Source of the DNA: Bacteroides sp.
Lineage (GTDB): Bacteria > Bacteroidota > Bacteroidia > Bacteroidales > Bacteroidaceae
Length of the DNA: 12,535 nt
Direction: 5' to 3'
Assembly: GCA_030151885.1 (NCBI GenBank)
Contig: JASLCG010000050.1
Coordinates: 1 to 12,535 of the forward strand
The notes below the pieces were generated by a model that was not told the DNA's origin, searched no databases, and was given only the letters and a program-made list of their open reading frames with translations. A program made the position numbers and the translations under genes. Shown one piece after another: positions 1 to 6,360 of the stretch. How positions within the stretch are numbered: the stretch's first letter is position 1; every line of letters begins with the position of its first letter.

Positions 1-319
1 CTTTAAAAGTAAGCTTAAATGAAGTAAGCTATATCAGCTTTTATACAAAACTAGGTAAAAATAACTTTCTGAAGATAAATTCGTGTTTTTTTAGTTGTAC
101 TAAGATTAAATTGTTAATTTTAAAAGAGGTAGGAATGTGTGGTTTATCACTCCAAAAAGTAGGGGCATAGCTGTAAAAGAGAGTGCTAGTTGTTCTTACA
201 TTGGTATGCTAGCTATTTTGCAGTAATCTGTTCAACAGAGAATAGAGGTGCTGTTTTATGGTGTATGGCTTGTAAACCACTTGTACCAACGCTTTTATAA
301 CCTTATAATAAAATCTATA
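1..319. other. Upstream non-coding region of the first lipoprotein gene
   Basis: No convincing gene lies here. One forward frame is open from about 3 to 170, but its translation has no start codon context or recognisable motif. The lipoprotein frame itself is open back to 248, but that extension puts 24 unlikely residues before a textbook lipoprotein signal. Promoter candidates are weak: a TATTTTG at 214-220 has a TTG 21 bases upstream, and a one-mismatch TAATTTTA lies at 115-122. The promoter of the gene at 320 is probably in this stretch, but I cannot fix it. Confidence 0.5.
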
Positions 320-1336
320 ATGAGAAAAATGATTCTTACATCGGCCTTACTATTTGCATTGGTGGGTTGTACACCGAGTAGTAAGGAGTACACGGTTACT
401 ATGAATTTTGATAACGAGGCACTTGAGGGTCGTACCGTATATCTTAAAATGCTGAACAACGATAAACTTGATAGTGTGGTTGTGCAGCATAATACAGCAC
501 AATTTCAGGGGAGTTTAGAGAAGCCTATTGCTGTTATGGCCATGCCAGATATGAAGAAGGTGCCTTTTATACCTCCTGCTATGTTTGTTTTAGAGGCTGG
601 AAACATTGTAGTGAATGGCACTTATGGAGTGGGAACTCCTTTAAACGATAAACTAGCTCAGTTTATAGCATCTATCGATAAGAATTCGGAAAATGTTTTG
701 GAGGCGATAGATAAGCTCTATAACGAGAATAGAGATAACCAACTGGCTGTTATTGCTGTAATGACTAGGCAGGTGAGTGGAATGATATTTGAAAGTATTT
801 CTGATAACTATCGGGCTATTATTGAGATGATAGATGGAGTAGAACCTACCCTGAAAGGGGATGTTGTACTGGCTGGTATGAGAGAGAATGCTGTTGAAGC
901 TTTAAAGACCGAAAAAGGAGAGCCTTTTATAGATATTGAGTTTGATGCCGATAAAGAGGGGGTTGTCAGAAAATTATCGGACTATGTGGGTAAGGGTAAA
1001 TTTATAGTGGTCGATTTTAAGGCTCTTCCATATAGCGAAAATAGAAGCTGGAGTGTACTGAAAGAGGTTCGTAAAGAGTTTGATGCCAAAGTAGTGGATA
1101 TAGTAACTGTGTTTACTCTTCGTGATGATAGAGTAAAGATTGACGATGTTCTGGCAGAGGTAAAACCAGATTGGCCTGTTGAACGCAGCTTTAATGGTAG
1201 TGTAGATGTAAAGAGTCTTTACAGAACAAATTATAGTAATGAGCTGGTTTTAATAGCACCCGATGGTACTATATTGGCCAGAAGATTGGGCATAGACAAA
1301 TTGAAAGAAGAGCTAAATGCTTTTATAAAGAGGTAA
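320..1336 (+). CDS. DUF4369/TlpA-like lipoprotein with a degenerate, cysteine-free thioredoxin domain
   Basis: The predicted product is a 338-residue envelope lipoprotein. I chose the ATG at 320 because it gives a short signal peptide ending in a lipobox (LVGC, Cys17); the upstream ATG at 248 would add 24 atypical residues. Residues ~23-105 resemble the DUF4369 domain found ahead of thioredoxin domains in Bacteroidota. Residues ~203-338 align with the TlpA domains encoded at 4857 and 6361, sharing KLSDYVGKGK and VDF. Where the paralogs have WCGPC, this protein reads PYSEN (237-241), with a one-residue gap. Where they have the cis-Pro loop (GIP or SIP), it reads SNE (306-308). No cysteine remains in the mature protein apart from the lipidated one. 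Thiol-disulfide chemistry is therefore not possible; a binding, scaffold or sensing role is inference. The reading frame is intact and ends in a clear terminator, so it does not look like a decaying pseudogene. Confidence 0.88.
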   Translation: MRKMILTSALLFALVGCTPSSKEYTVTMNFDNEALEGRTVYLKMLNNDKLDSVVVQHNTAQFQGSLEKPIAVMAMPDMKKVPFIPPAMFVLEAGNIVVNGTYGVGTPLNDKLAQFIASIDKNSENVLEAIDKLYNENRDNQLAVIAVMTRQVSGMIFESISDNYRAIIEMIDGVEPTLKGDVVLAGMRENAVEALKTEKGEPFIDIEFDADKEGVVRKLSDYVGKGKFIVVDFKALPYSENRSWSVLKEVRKEFDAKVVDIVTVFTLRDDRVKIDDVLAEVKPDWPVERSFNGSVDVKSLYRTNYSNELVLIAPDGTILARRLGIDKLKEELNAFIKR

Positions 1337-1347
1337 TAACAACTACT

Positions 1348-1399
1348 GATAAATAACAACACCAAAAAGAGGATAGATTGGAGTAATCTATCCTCTTTT
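1348..1399. repeat. Direct repeat, copy 1 (contains a terminator hairpin)
   Basis: About 52 bases starting GATAAATAACAACACC and running through a terminator hairpin. They recur at 2513-2563 with one base deleted and one G-to-A change in the loop, by hand alignment. The identity includes the non-hairpin leader, so this is a true duplication and not just two similar terminators. The two copies bracket the two-gene cassette at 1568-2517. Confidence 0.85.
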
Positions 1400-1401
1400 T
1401 T
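1364..1401 (+). terminator. Rho-independent terminator of the first lipoprotein gene
   Basis: Perfect 16 bp stem (1364-1379 with 1385-1400), a five-base loop GGAGT, and a T run at 1396-1401. It lies 28 bases after the stop codon of the gene at 320. The A-rich 5' arm means it could also stop transcription from the other strand. Confidence 0.85.
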
Positions 1402-1515
1402 ATTGGTCATAAATTCGACTTAATAAGCTGATAATAAATGCAATAACATGACTTTGTGTCAGAGTTTTATGTCATTTTTTATATTATACACTATAATTTA
1501 TTGATAATAAGTAAG

Positions 1516-1544
1516 TTGGCATGGTAATTGAAGCTATTATTTTG
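1516..1544 (+). promoter_or_regulatory. Weak candidate promoter for the two-gene cassette
   Basis: TTGG at 1516-1519 and TTATTTTG at 1537-1544 resemble the Bacteroidota -33 TTTG and -7 TAnnTTTG elements, with one mismatch each and a 17-base spacer. That spacer is shorter than usual. The 1402-1567 interval is very AT-rich and must contain the promoter of the gene at 1568, but this particular assignment is uncertain. Confidence 0.25.
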
Positions 1545-1567
1545 TATATATAAAAATATTTAATAAT

Positions 1568-2236
1568 ATGAAAAGATTTCGAACGGCAGAGAAGTTTAAA
1601 GTTCTTATTCTAGCTATTATGGCATTATTAGTTAGTTCATGTGCTACTGTACACTCGGGAACTGTAGATTTGTCTTTGAAGTTAGAGCAGCAACTCTATG
1701 CTCTTAAAAAAACAAACGAAGAACTTGTAAATTACTTGTACGACTCTAAAGAAGAGGCTGCTATAATACATATTGATAGTAAGTGGTATCCTGATTATCT
1801 AAGTAGTTTTTTTGAATTGCCAGCTATAGCAAATGAGTGGAATAAAATTGTGGAAACTTCTGATTTACAAGAGAGAATTTCCAAAATTAGTGTGATTGCA
1901 AAAGTAACGTCAATAGCTTATAATAAATATAAGGATGGGGTATTTGAGAAAATAAATAGTGATAGACGTAAGCATCTAAAGTCAATAAACGAGGCGTATG
2001 ATTTAGCGATTAAAATGAATGCTACTATTACTAGAAATATATCGTCAGTTAAAGCTTTAGAGAAGGAATATCATAAGTACGCTCCAACAACGAATTTCGA
2101 AAAAGAAATGGAAGATATTCGTAGTATTGCATCTGAAGGAATTGATAAGTACCTAGATAAGGTTGAAAGTGGATTGGATAAATTGGATGAAAATAGAGAA
2201 AAAATAGAATCAGTAATTCATAAAATAAAAGAGTAG
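1568..2236 (+). CDS. Hypothetical helical lipoprotein (cassette gene 1)
   Basis: A 222-residue protein I do not recognise. It opens with a basic start (MKRFRTAEKFK), a hydrophobic stretch and a lipobox ending in Cys25 (VSSC followed by AT), so it should be a lipoprotein anchored in an envelope membrane. The mature part has little glycine or proline and is rich in Lys, Glu, Asp, Ile and Leu. It looks almost entirely alpha-helical, and its last ~60 residues have a heptad-like, coiled-coil character (DKYLDKVESGLDKLDENREK). The stop codon is two bases from the start of the next gene, so the two are surely co-transcribed and may be translationally coupled. Base usage looks more A-rich than in the flanking genes, by eye. 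Together with the flanking direct repeats this suggests the pair was acquired. No function can be assigned. Confidence 0.8.
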   Translation: MKRFRTAEKFKVLILAIMALLVSSCATVHSGTVDLSLKLEQQLYALKKTNEELVNYLYDSKEEAAIIHIDSKWYPDYLSSFFELPAIANEWNKIVETSDLQERISKISVIAKVTSIAYNKYKDGVFEKINSDRRKHLKSINEAYDLAIKMNATITRNISSVKALEKEYHKYAPTTNFEKEMEDIRSIASEGIDKYLDKVESGLDKLDENREKIESVIHKIKE

Positions 2237-2238
2237 TT

Positions 2239-2517
2239 ATGGATATAGATGAAGTGATAAGAGCGTCAAATATAGCTCAAACAAAAGCTACAGAGAAAAA
2301 TAAGGCTAGCAGGGATAAAATTCTTAGAGATGATAAATTAGACCAAATCATCAAACAGTTAAAAGAGTCGAGTGTGGACGAGAAGGAAATTAAGGAGTTA
2401 ATGGGTATTATTGAGGAACACTCTGAAAATAATGAAAAAACACTCAAATTAATTGAAAGGTCTAAAATATTATCAAAAAAAATAAAAGATATAGTTAGTA
2501 ATGCATTTAAAAGATAA
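2239..2517 (+). CDS. Hypothetical small charged helical protein (cassette gene 2)
   Basis: A 92-residue protein with no signal peptide or membrane segment, so presumably cytoplasmic. It is highly charged and appears wholly helical, with repeated Lys/Glu/Asp/Ile patterns such as KLDQIIKQLKESSVDEKEIKELMGIIEE. I recognise no domain. It starts two bases after the stop of the lipoprotein gene at 1568, and the tight spacing suggests a functional pair with one partner in the envelope and one in the cytosol. Its stop codon (2515-2517) falls inside the second copy of the ~50 bp direct repeat, which begins at 2513. The final codons therefore lie exactly at the cassette boundary, and the C-terminus could have been set by the duplication or insertion event. 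An opposite-strand frame across the same DNA is a shadow. Confidence 0.72.
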   Translation: MDIDEVIRASNIAQTKATEKNKASRDKILRDDKLDQIIKQLKESSVDEKEIKELMGIIEEHSENNEKTLKLIERSKILSKKIKDIVSNAFKR

Positions 2518-2563
2518 ATAACAACACCAAAAGAGGATAGATTGAAGTAATCTATCCTCTTTT
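2513..2563. repeat. Direct repeat, copy 2 (contains a terminator hairpin)
   Basis: Near-identical copy of 1348-1399, offset by 1,165 bases. It overlaps the stop codon of the gene at 2239. Recombination between the two copies would remove both cassette genes cleanly and leave one terminator between the convergent genes at 320 and 2579. Confidence 0.85.
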
Positions 2564-2564
2564 G
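2528..2564. terminator. Bidirectional terminator between convergent genes
   Basis: A 16 bp perfect stem (2528-2543 with 2549-2564) with loop GAAGT. The 5' arm starts CAAAAG and the 3' arm ends CTTTTG, giving a short U tract in either transcript. It lies 10 bases after the stop of the plus-strand gene at 2239 and 14 bases beyond the stop of the minus-strand gene at 2579, so it probably serves both. Confidence 0.75.
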
Positions 2565-2578
2565 ATGTATATAAGCCA

Positions 2579-3382
2579 CTATTTGAACAGTTTCTTTAAA
2601 GAATGTTTGAGAAGTGGGCCAACATCCATCCCCAATTTCACCTTTTTATTAAGCCTGTAATAGGGTGCTACAATAGGTTCTGTGTTCCACCTCTTAAAAT
2701 GTGGGTTGTAGTACTGTTGCATACCAACATCTACCCCAAATCTGGAGGGTGTAGACAAATCTATAAATCCACCGTAATTGATGCCATTAAGTCTATTTGT
2801 AATCAGGTAATTTCCAAATATATTGGTCGATATGTGGTCGTTTACTTGGTAGGTAAACAAATTTCCAACACTTAAAGAGTAGAATGTGGCTTTCGAATTG
2901 GTGCTTAGTTTGGTTGCATCAAGAGTTGTAGTCCAACTTAATTTGTCGGTCAGTTGGTGGGTATAGTCTATTCCTGCATGGTTCTTTATACCCATACCAG
3001 GTATAGGCTGATAGCTACTAAAGCCTGTAAACTCTCCGTAATTGGTGTGTCCAATGGTTCCCCAAGTAGAGTTGTTTATAGATTTGTTATAGTGCTGTTC
3101 ATGGGTGCTTTTTGGCGACTCTTGCGGATATTTTAAACGAAGCATAAGCTGCTGGTGCTTGTATGCACTATTTAGGTTGAAAGCGCTCTGCTCGTGGGTG
3201 TTTAAAAGCTTATTTCCCTGTTTAAGAGTGTCCCATTTGTCTAAAGAGTGGGGTAATGTGGAGTTGCTTTGACTGTATGTCCTTTTTAGAACCTCATTAT
3301 TTTGTGCATTGAGCGAGTGGCTAGTTACTGATAATAAAATCAGTACTATACTTATAAGTCGTAATTTGCTGAGTCGCTTCAT
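2579..3382 (-). CDS. Secreted beta-strand-rich protein, probably an outer-membrane protein
   Basis: A 267-residue protein with a clear Sec signal peptide: basic MKRLSKLRL, a hydrophobic core, and likely signal-peptidase-I cleavage after Ala26 (LNA before QNN). Residues ~27-105 are polar and probably an extended periplasmic or linker region. From ~107 to 255 the sequence alternates polar and aromatic/hydrophobic residues with Gly/Asn turns, for example HAGIDYTHQLTDKLSWTTTL, FSLSVGNLFTY-like stretches and RFGVDVGMQQYYNP. This pattern suits beta-hairpins of a small outer-membrane barrel. The C-terminus (KLGMDVGPLLKHSLKKLFK) is basic and does not end in the usual barrel-closing Phe pattern. It resembles conserved unnamed Bacteroidota proteins as I recall them; no function can be given. 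It is convergent with the cassette and divergent from the gene at 3725. Confidence 0.75.
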   Translation of the reverse strand: MKRLSKLRLISIVLILLSVTSHSLNAQNNEVLKRTYSQSNSTLPHSLDKWDTLKQGNKLLNTHEQSAFNLNSAYKHQQLMLRLKYPQESPKSTHEQHYNKSINNSTWGTIGHTNYGEFTGFSSYQPIPGMGIKNHAGIDYTHQLTDKLSWTTTLDATKLSTNSKATFYSLSVGNLFTYQVNDHISTNIFGNYLITNRLNGINYGGFIDLSTPSRFGVDVGMQQYYNPHFKRWNTEPIVAPYYRLNKKVKLGMDVGPLLKHSLKKLFK

Positions 3383-3724
3383 AAGCTGTTAATTTAAAGA
3401 GTAATACGCCTGATGCTTTAAGATAGTTGTTATTTTTTTAATATGCTATAAGAACGGAGTGTATGATGCGTTTTTAGCAAGAAAATTACAGATATTATAT
3501 CTGTGGTGCTGTAAACGGCTAAGGCATCAGTAGAAAAAGCTTGGAGAGATGGCCTCTGGATAACGACTATTTAAGAGCTAGGTGTGTTTGGTGGTAGCAG
3601 CCAATTTATAGCCCCGTTTACTGAGAATAATTTGCTAAATAAAACTTTAAATATGCCAAAGCCTAGCCAAATAACGATTAACTTTGCGTTTTAAAATCAG
3701 AAGAAATAAAGAATAAAATAAGAT
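3383..3724. other. Divergent intergenic region
   Basis: 342 bases separate the minus-strand gene at 2579-3382 from the plus-strand gene at 3725, so promoters for both should lie here. Only the -7 element at 3679-3686 is convincing. No CAAAnnTA, the mirror -7 needed for the minus-strand gene, was found. No RNA gene or coding frame was recognised. Confidence 0.6.
3679..3686 (+). promoter_or_regulatory. -7 promoter element of the GNAT-Nudix gene
   Basis: TAACTTTG is an exact match to the Bacteroidota -7 consensus TAnnTTTG and ends 38 bases before the ATG at 3725. No good -33 TTTG lies at the expected distance, so the assignment rests on the -7 element alone. Confidence 0.45.
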
Positions 3725-4594
3725 ATGTTACAATTAGAACAGGCCACTTTAGAAGATCAGGAACTACTGACATCTGCCGCTTTCGAAGCGTATAAAATGT
3801 GGGGATATAGCGATGCAGAACTCAATACAATGGAGTCAAATTTGACGATTGATGCAACGAACTTTGCCAGTGGGTTGCTGTGCAAGTGTTTATTGGGAGA
3901 TGAGTTTATCGGTTTCTTTGAGCTGATAGCTAAAGGTGATTTTGTGGAGCTGGAGCAGCTCTGTATTCTGCCTAACTATGCACGTAAAGGGTATGGCAAG
4001 CAGGTTATGGGCGAGGTAAAAGCAATAGCCAAAGAGTTGGGTTTTAAATATATTCAGGCTCATACAGACCCCAATGCCAATGCTTTTATGGAGCAAATAG
4101 GGGGTGCTGTCTCTTATACAGTGCCTACTGCAACGGAAAATGTTGAGATGAATGTGTATCATATACCTGTGGTGGATCAAGCTTGGGAAAACTTGCCTAC
4201 AGTGGGGCTGGTTGTTGTAAAGGATAATAAATTACTGCTTGCATATAGTACGCATAAAGAGGCTTGGTACTTGCCAGGTGGGAAAATAGATGCAGGAGAA
4301 GATGCTAAGGAGGCTTTGGTTAGAGAGGTGAAAGAGGAGTTAGCCATCGGTCTAGATGCAGATAAATTGGAGTATCTGGCTCATATAGTAGCTCCTGCAT
4401 TTGGCGAAAAACTCAATGTACTGATGCAGCAAGAGTGTTTCCTTTACGAACTAGAGGGAGAACTTGTTAAGGCTACCAACGAAATTGGGGCTGTGAAGTA
4501 CTTTGAATACGAAGATTATTTACAAGAACAAGAGCTGGTTCCTGGTGTTTTAATGGTCTTTGATAGCCTGAAAGAGGAGGGGCTGATTATTTAA
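3725..4594 (+). CDS. GNAT acetyltransferase-Nudix hydrolase fusion protein
   Basis: A 289-residue two-domain cytoplasmic enzyme. Residues ~1-148 form a GNAT acyltransferase. Motif A is visible as LEQLCILPNYARKGYGKQVM (76-95), with the acetyl-CoA loop ARKGYG at 86-91; Ala86 replaces the usual Gln/Arg. A second GNAT-like feature is ANAFMEQIGG (118-127). After a short linker (DQAWENLP), residues ~157-289 form a Nudix domain. Its Nudix box runs 186-208: Gly186, Glu192, Arg200-Glu201 and Glu204-Glu205 are in register with GX5EX7REUXEEXGU, but the last Gly is Ala207. The metal-binding glutamates are present, so hydrolysis of a nucleoside-diphosphate-linked substrate is expected. The frame is continuous across both domains, so the fusion is real unless the sequence has an error. 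The substrates are unknown. A two-step clearance of a toxic or damaged metabolite is plausible inference. Confidence 0.88.
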   Translation: MLQLEQATLEDQELLTSAAFEAYKMWGYSDAELNTMESNLTIDATNFASGLLCKCLLGDEFIGFFELIAKGDFVELEQLCILPNYARKGYGKQVMGEVKAIAKELGFKYIQAHTDPNANAFMEQIGGAVSYTVPTATENVEMNVYHIPVVDQAWENLPTVGLVVVKDNKLLLAYSTHKEAWYLPGGKIDAGEDAKEALVREVKEELAIGLDADKLEYLAHIVAPAFGEKLNVLMQQECFLYELEGELVKATNEIGAVKYFEYEDYLQEQELVPGVLMVFDSLKEEGLII

Positions 4595-4735
4595 AGTGGG
4601 TAACTGCTTTAACAAAAAGGGCTAAAAGGGTGGTCTATCTTTCACTTAGTAAGATTAAAGGCCTATTTATATGACTATTTGTAGTTTAAGAGAAATATTT
4701 ACAAACAGAAGTCTCTTTATAACCATTTTTTTTAA

Positions 4736-4743
4736 TAGGTTTG
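4736..4743 (+). promoter_or_regulatory. Candidate -7 element upstream of the second TlpA-like gene
   Basis: TAGGTTTG matches TAnnTTTG exactly, 113 bases upstream of the ATG at 4857. A TTTA at 4716-4719 is the nearest possible -33 element, with a 16-base spacer that is too short. If used, it would give a leader of about 100 bases containing the conserved element at 4768-4780. Confidence 0.3.
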
Positions 4744-4767
4744 TGTAATATATCTGGCGATAACGTG

Positions 4768-4780
4768 AACACTTTGAAAC
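4768..4780 (+). promoter_or_regulatory. Shared upstream element, copy A
   Basis: AACACTTTGAAAC lies 89 bases before the ATG at 4857. The same motif with one change (AACACTTTGGAAC) lies 95 bases before the ATG at 6361. The motif was not seen before the redox-dead paralog at 320. It could be a promoter part, an activator site or a leader element. Confidence 0.35.
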
Positions 4781-4856
4781 ATTTTTTGTTAAAAAGACTG
4801 TATGCATAAGCCATACGTTAGAACCAAATGAAATTATTAAAACAACTAATTCAGTT

Positions 4857-5927
4857 ATGAAAAAATTATTATCAGTGGCTGCTGGTGCTCTTTTACTTGC
4901 ATCGTGTGGCTCAAATGGCAAGTATTCTGTTACAGCTCAGCTGCCAGACGAAAGTCTAGACGGAGAAACTGTTTACCTTTACAACTTACAAGGTTCTGAA
5001 AAATTGGACAGTGCTGTTGTAGTTAAAAACACACTTAAGTTTGAAGGTTCTGTAGAAAAGCCAGTTTTAGCAAATATTATTGTAGGCAATCATTTTGGTT
5101 CTCTTATTTTATTAGAAAATGCAGCAATTGAAGCTAATGTTGAGAGTGGCCAGGTTTCTGGAACAAAACTTAATGAAGCATTAACAGCATTTGTTGTAAA
5201 GGTGAAAGCTCTTAATGATGAGGCTATGAGCTACCAACAAGAGCTTATGGCTAATGCTAGTGAAAATCCGGCAGAGTTACAAAAGCTTATGATGGATAAG
5301 ATTAATAATGAACTATTGCCACGAATGAAGGATGAAAGCATTATTCTTTTTAATGAAAACTCAAACAACCAGTTGGGTCTATATGCACTTATGATGTTGC
5401 AAGGTGTGGCTCCAGAAGAGATTGAAGCTCTTTTACCACTTGTAGGACCTAATATTGAGAATGAAGAGGAAATTAAAAGTCTAAAAACTCAATTTGCTAG
5501 CGAAGCTGCTACTAAAGAGGGTGCTCTATTTACAGATTTTGAAGCTACAGACGAGAATGGTAACGTTCAAAAACTATCTGACTACGTGGGTAAAGGTAAA
5601 TATGTTCTTGTTGACTTCTGGGCTAGCTGGTGTGGACCATGTAAAGCTGAAATTCCTAATCTAAAAGAGATTTATAAAAAATATAAAGGCGATAACTTCG
5701 AACTTCTAGGTGTAGCTGTTTGGGACAAACAAGTTGATTCTGAAAAAGCAGTAGAAGAAGAAGGAATGGATTGGCCACAAATCTTGAATACTCAAAAAAT
5801 TGCTACGGATGCATATGCTATTCAAGGTATTCCTATGATTATTCTTTTTGGACCTGATGGAACTATCGTTAAAAAAGGTCTTAGAGGTTCTGCTATTGGC
5901 GAAACTCTTGAAGAACTATTAAAATAA
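4857..5927 (+). CDS. DUF4369/TlpA-family thiol-disulfide oxidoreductase lipoprotein
   Basis: A 356-residue envelope lipoprotein. The signal peptide ends in lipobox LASC with Cys17. Residues ~23-100 form a DUF4369-like beta domain, ~105-215 a helical linker, and ~222-356 a TlpA/ResA-like thioredoxin fold. The redox centre is WCGPC (258-262), inside KYVLVDFWASWCGPCK. The cis-proline opposite it is Pro326 (GIP). Apart from lipidated Cys17, the only cysteines are the active-site pair Cys259 and Cys262. Family knowledge suggests reduction or exchange of disulfides in partner proteins at the periplasmic face. In Bacteroidota such proteins are numerous and their substrates mostly unknown. It is transcribed alone: a terminator follows at 5955, and 262 bases separate it from the GNAT-Nudix gene. 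Its closest relative in the window is the gene at 6361. Confidence 0.93.
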   Translation: MKKLLSVAAGALLLASCGSNGKYSVTAQLPDESLDGETVYLYNLQGSEKLDSAVVVKNTLKFEGSVEKPVLANIIVGNHFGSLILLENAAIEANVESGQVSGTKLNEALTAFVVKVKALNDEAMSYQQELMANASENPAELQKLMMDKINNELLPRMKDESIILFNENSNNQLGLYALMMLQGVAPEEIEALLPLVGPNIENEEEIKSLKTQFASEAATKEGALFTDFEATDENGNVQKLSDYVGKGKYVLVDFWASWCGPCKAEIPNLKEIYKKYKGDNFELLGVAVWDKQVDSEKAVEEEGMDWPQILNTQKIATDAYAIQGIPMIILFGPDGTIVKKGLRGSAIGETLEELLK

Positions 5928-5954
5928 TAGGACACTATTTTTTACAAAATATAG

Positions 5955-5987
5955 AAGCTACAACTCAATTGGGTTGTAGCTTTTTTT
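5955..5987 (+). terminator. Terminator of the second TlpA-like gene
   Basis: A 12 bp stem (5955-5966 with 5971-5982, one T-G wobble) with loop AATT, followed by T continuing to 5987. It begins 28 bases after the stop codon. Confidence 0.88.
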
Positions 5988-6265
5988 GCTCTATGGTGTA
6001 GTAGCTAGAGGGTTATTGTGGTTTATTGTGTGGCAGTTTAAAACAGAGTGGAGTTAGTGGTGTTTGCTTTGGTTATTAGTGGTATAGATATACACATCGG
6101 AAGACAAAAACTTTCAAATATAGCCTAGTCAGTAGAAGAGGTACTTTTTTGTTTTACAGTTTAACTTATTCAAGTATATAGTAGTAAACTAGTTAGTTAG
6201 ATTTATTTTAACTATAATATAGAGCCAGTAAGTATATAATTCATCCATTTGGAGGAGAGATATTT

Positions 6266-6278
6266 AACACTTTGGAAC
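6266..6278 (+). promoter_or_regulatory. Shared upstream element, copy B
   Basis: AACACTTTGGAAC is the counterpart of 4768-4780 with 12 of 13 bases the same and nearly the same distance to the start codon. Surrounding sequence is mostly unlike, which argues for selection on the motif over simple recent duplication. Confidence 0.35.
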
Positions 6279-6298
6279 GATTAATAGAGTGCAGTTTC

Positions 6299-6330
6299 GT
6301 TGTATAATCTAGACACAATTGGTAACTTTA
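6299..6330 (+). promoter_or_regulatory. Candidate promoter of the third TlpA-like gene
   Basis: GTTG at 6299-6302 and TAACTTTA at 6323-6330 fit the -33 and -7 elements with one mismatch each and a 20-base spacer. This would give a leader of about 25 bases before the ATG at 6361. Confidence 0.35.
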
Positions 6331-6360
6331 CGAGTTGTTAAAACATTAAGATAATTAAAA

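Larger units (their letters stand above)
5988..6360. other. Spacer between the two intact TlpA-like genes
   Basis: 373 bases without a credible gene. The first ~80 bases are G/T-rich on the plus strand; the remainder is AT-rich. It holds the shared element at 6266-6278, a possible promoter at 6299-6330 and, at 6209-6222, TAACTATAATATAG. That last string resembles the candidate operator upstream of the BlaI-type gene with two bases missing. Confidence 0.55.

Noticed and set aside
3..173. Open forward frame at the left edge that could be the tail of an upstream gene
   Set aside because: About 56 codons with low-complexity Lys/Phe/Cys-rich translation, no motif and no terminator after it; likely chance in AT-rich DNA.
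248..319. Longer N-terminus for the first lipoprotein
   Set aside because: It would place 24 aromatic-rich residues before an excellent lipoprotein signal peptide that starts at 320.
2277..2579. Minus-strand 100-codon frame opposite the small cassette gene
   Set aside because: It runs across the terminator hairpin and its Ser/Leu-rich translation is the shadow of a charged helical gene on the plus strand.
3407..3531. Inverted repeat CTGATGCTTTA / TAAGGCATCAG in the divergent spacer
   Set aside because: 10 of 11 bases match, but the arms are over 100 bases apart and a match of this quality is expected by chance in a spacer this long.
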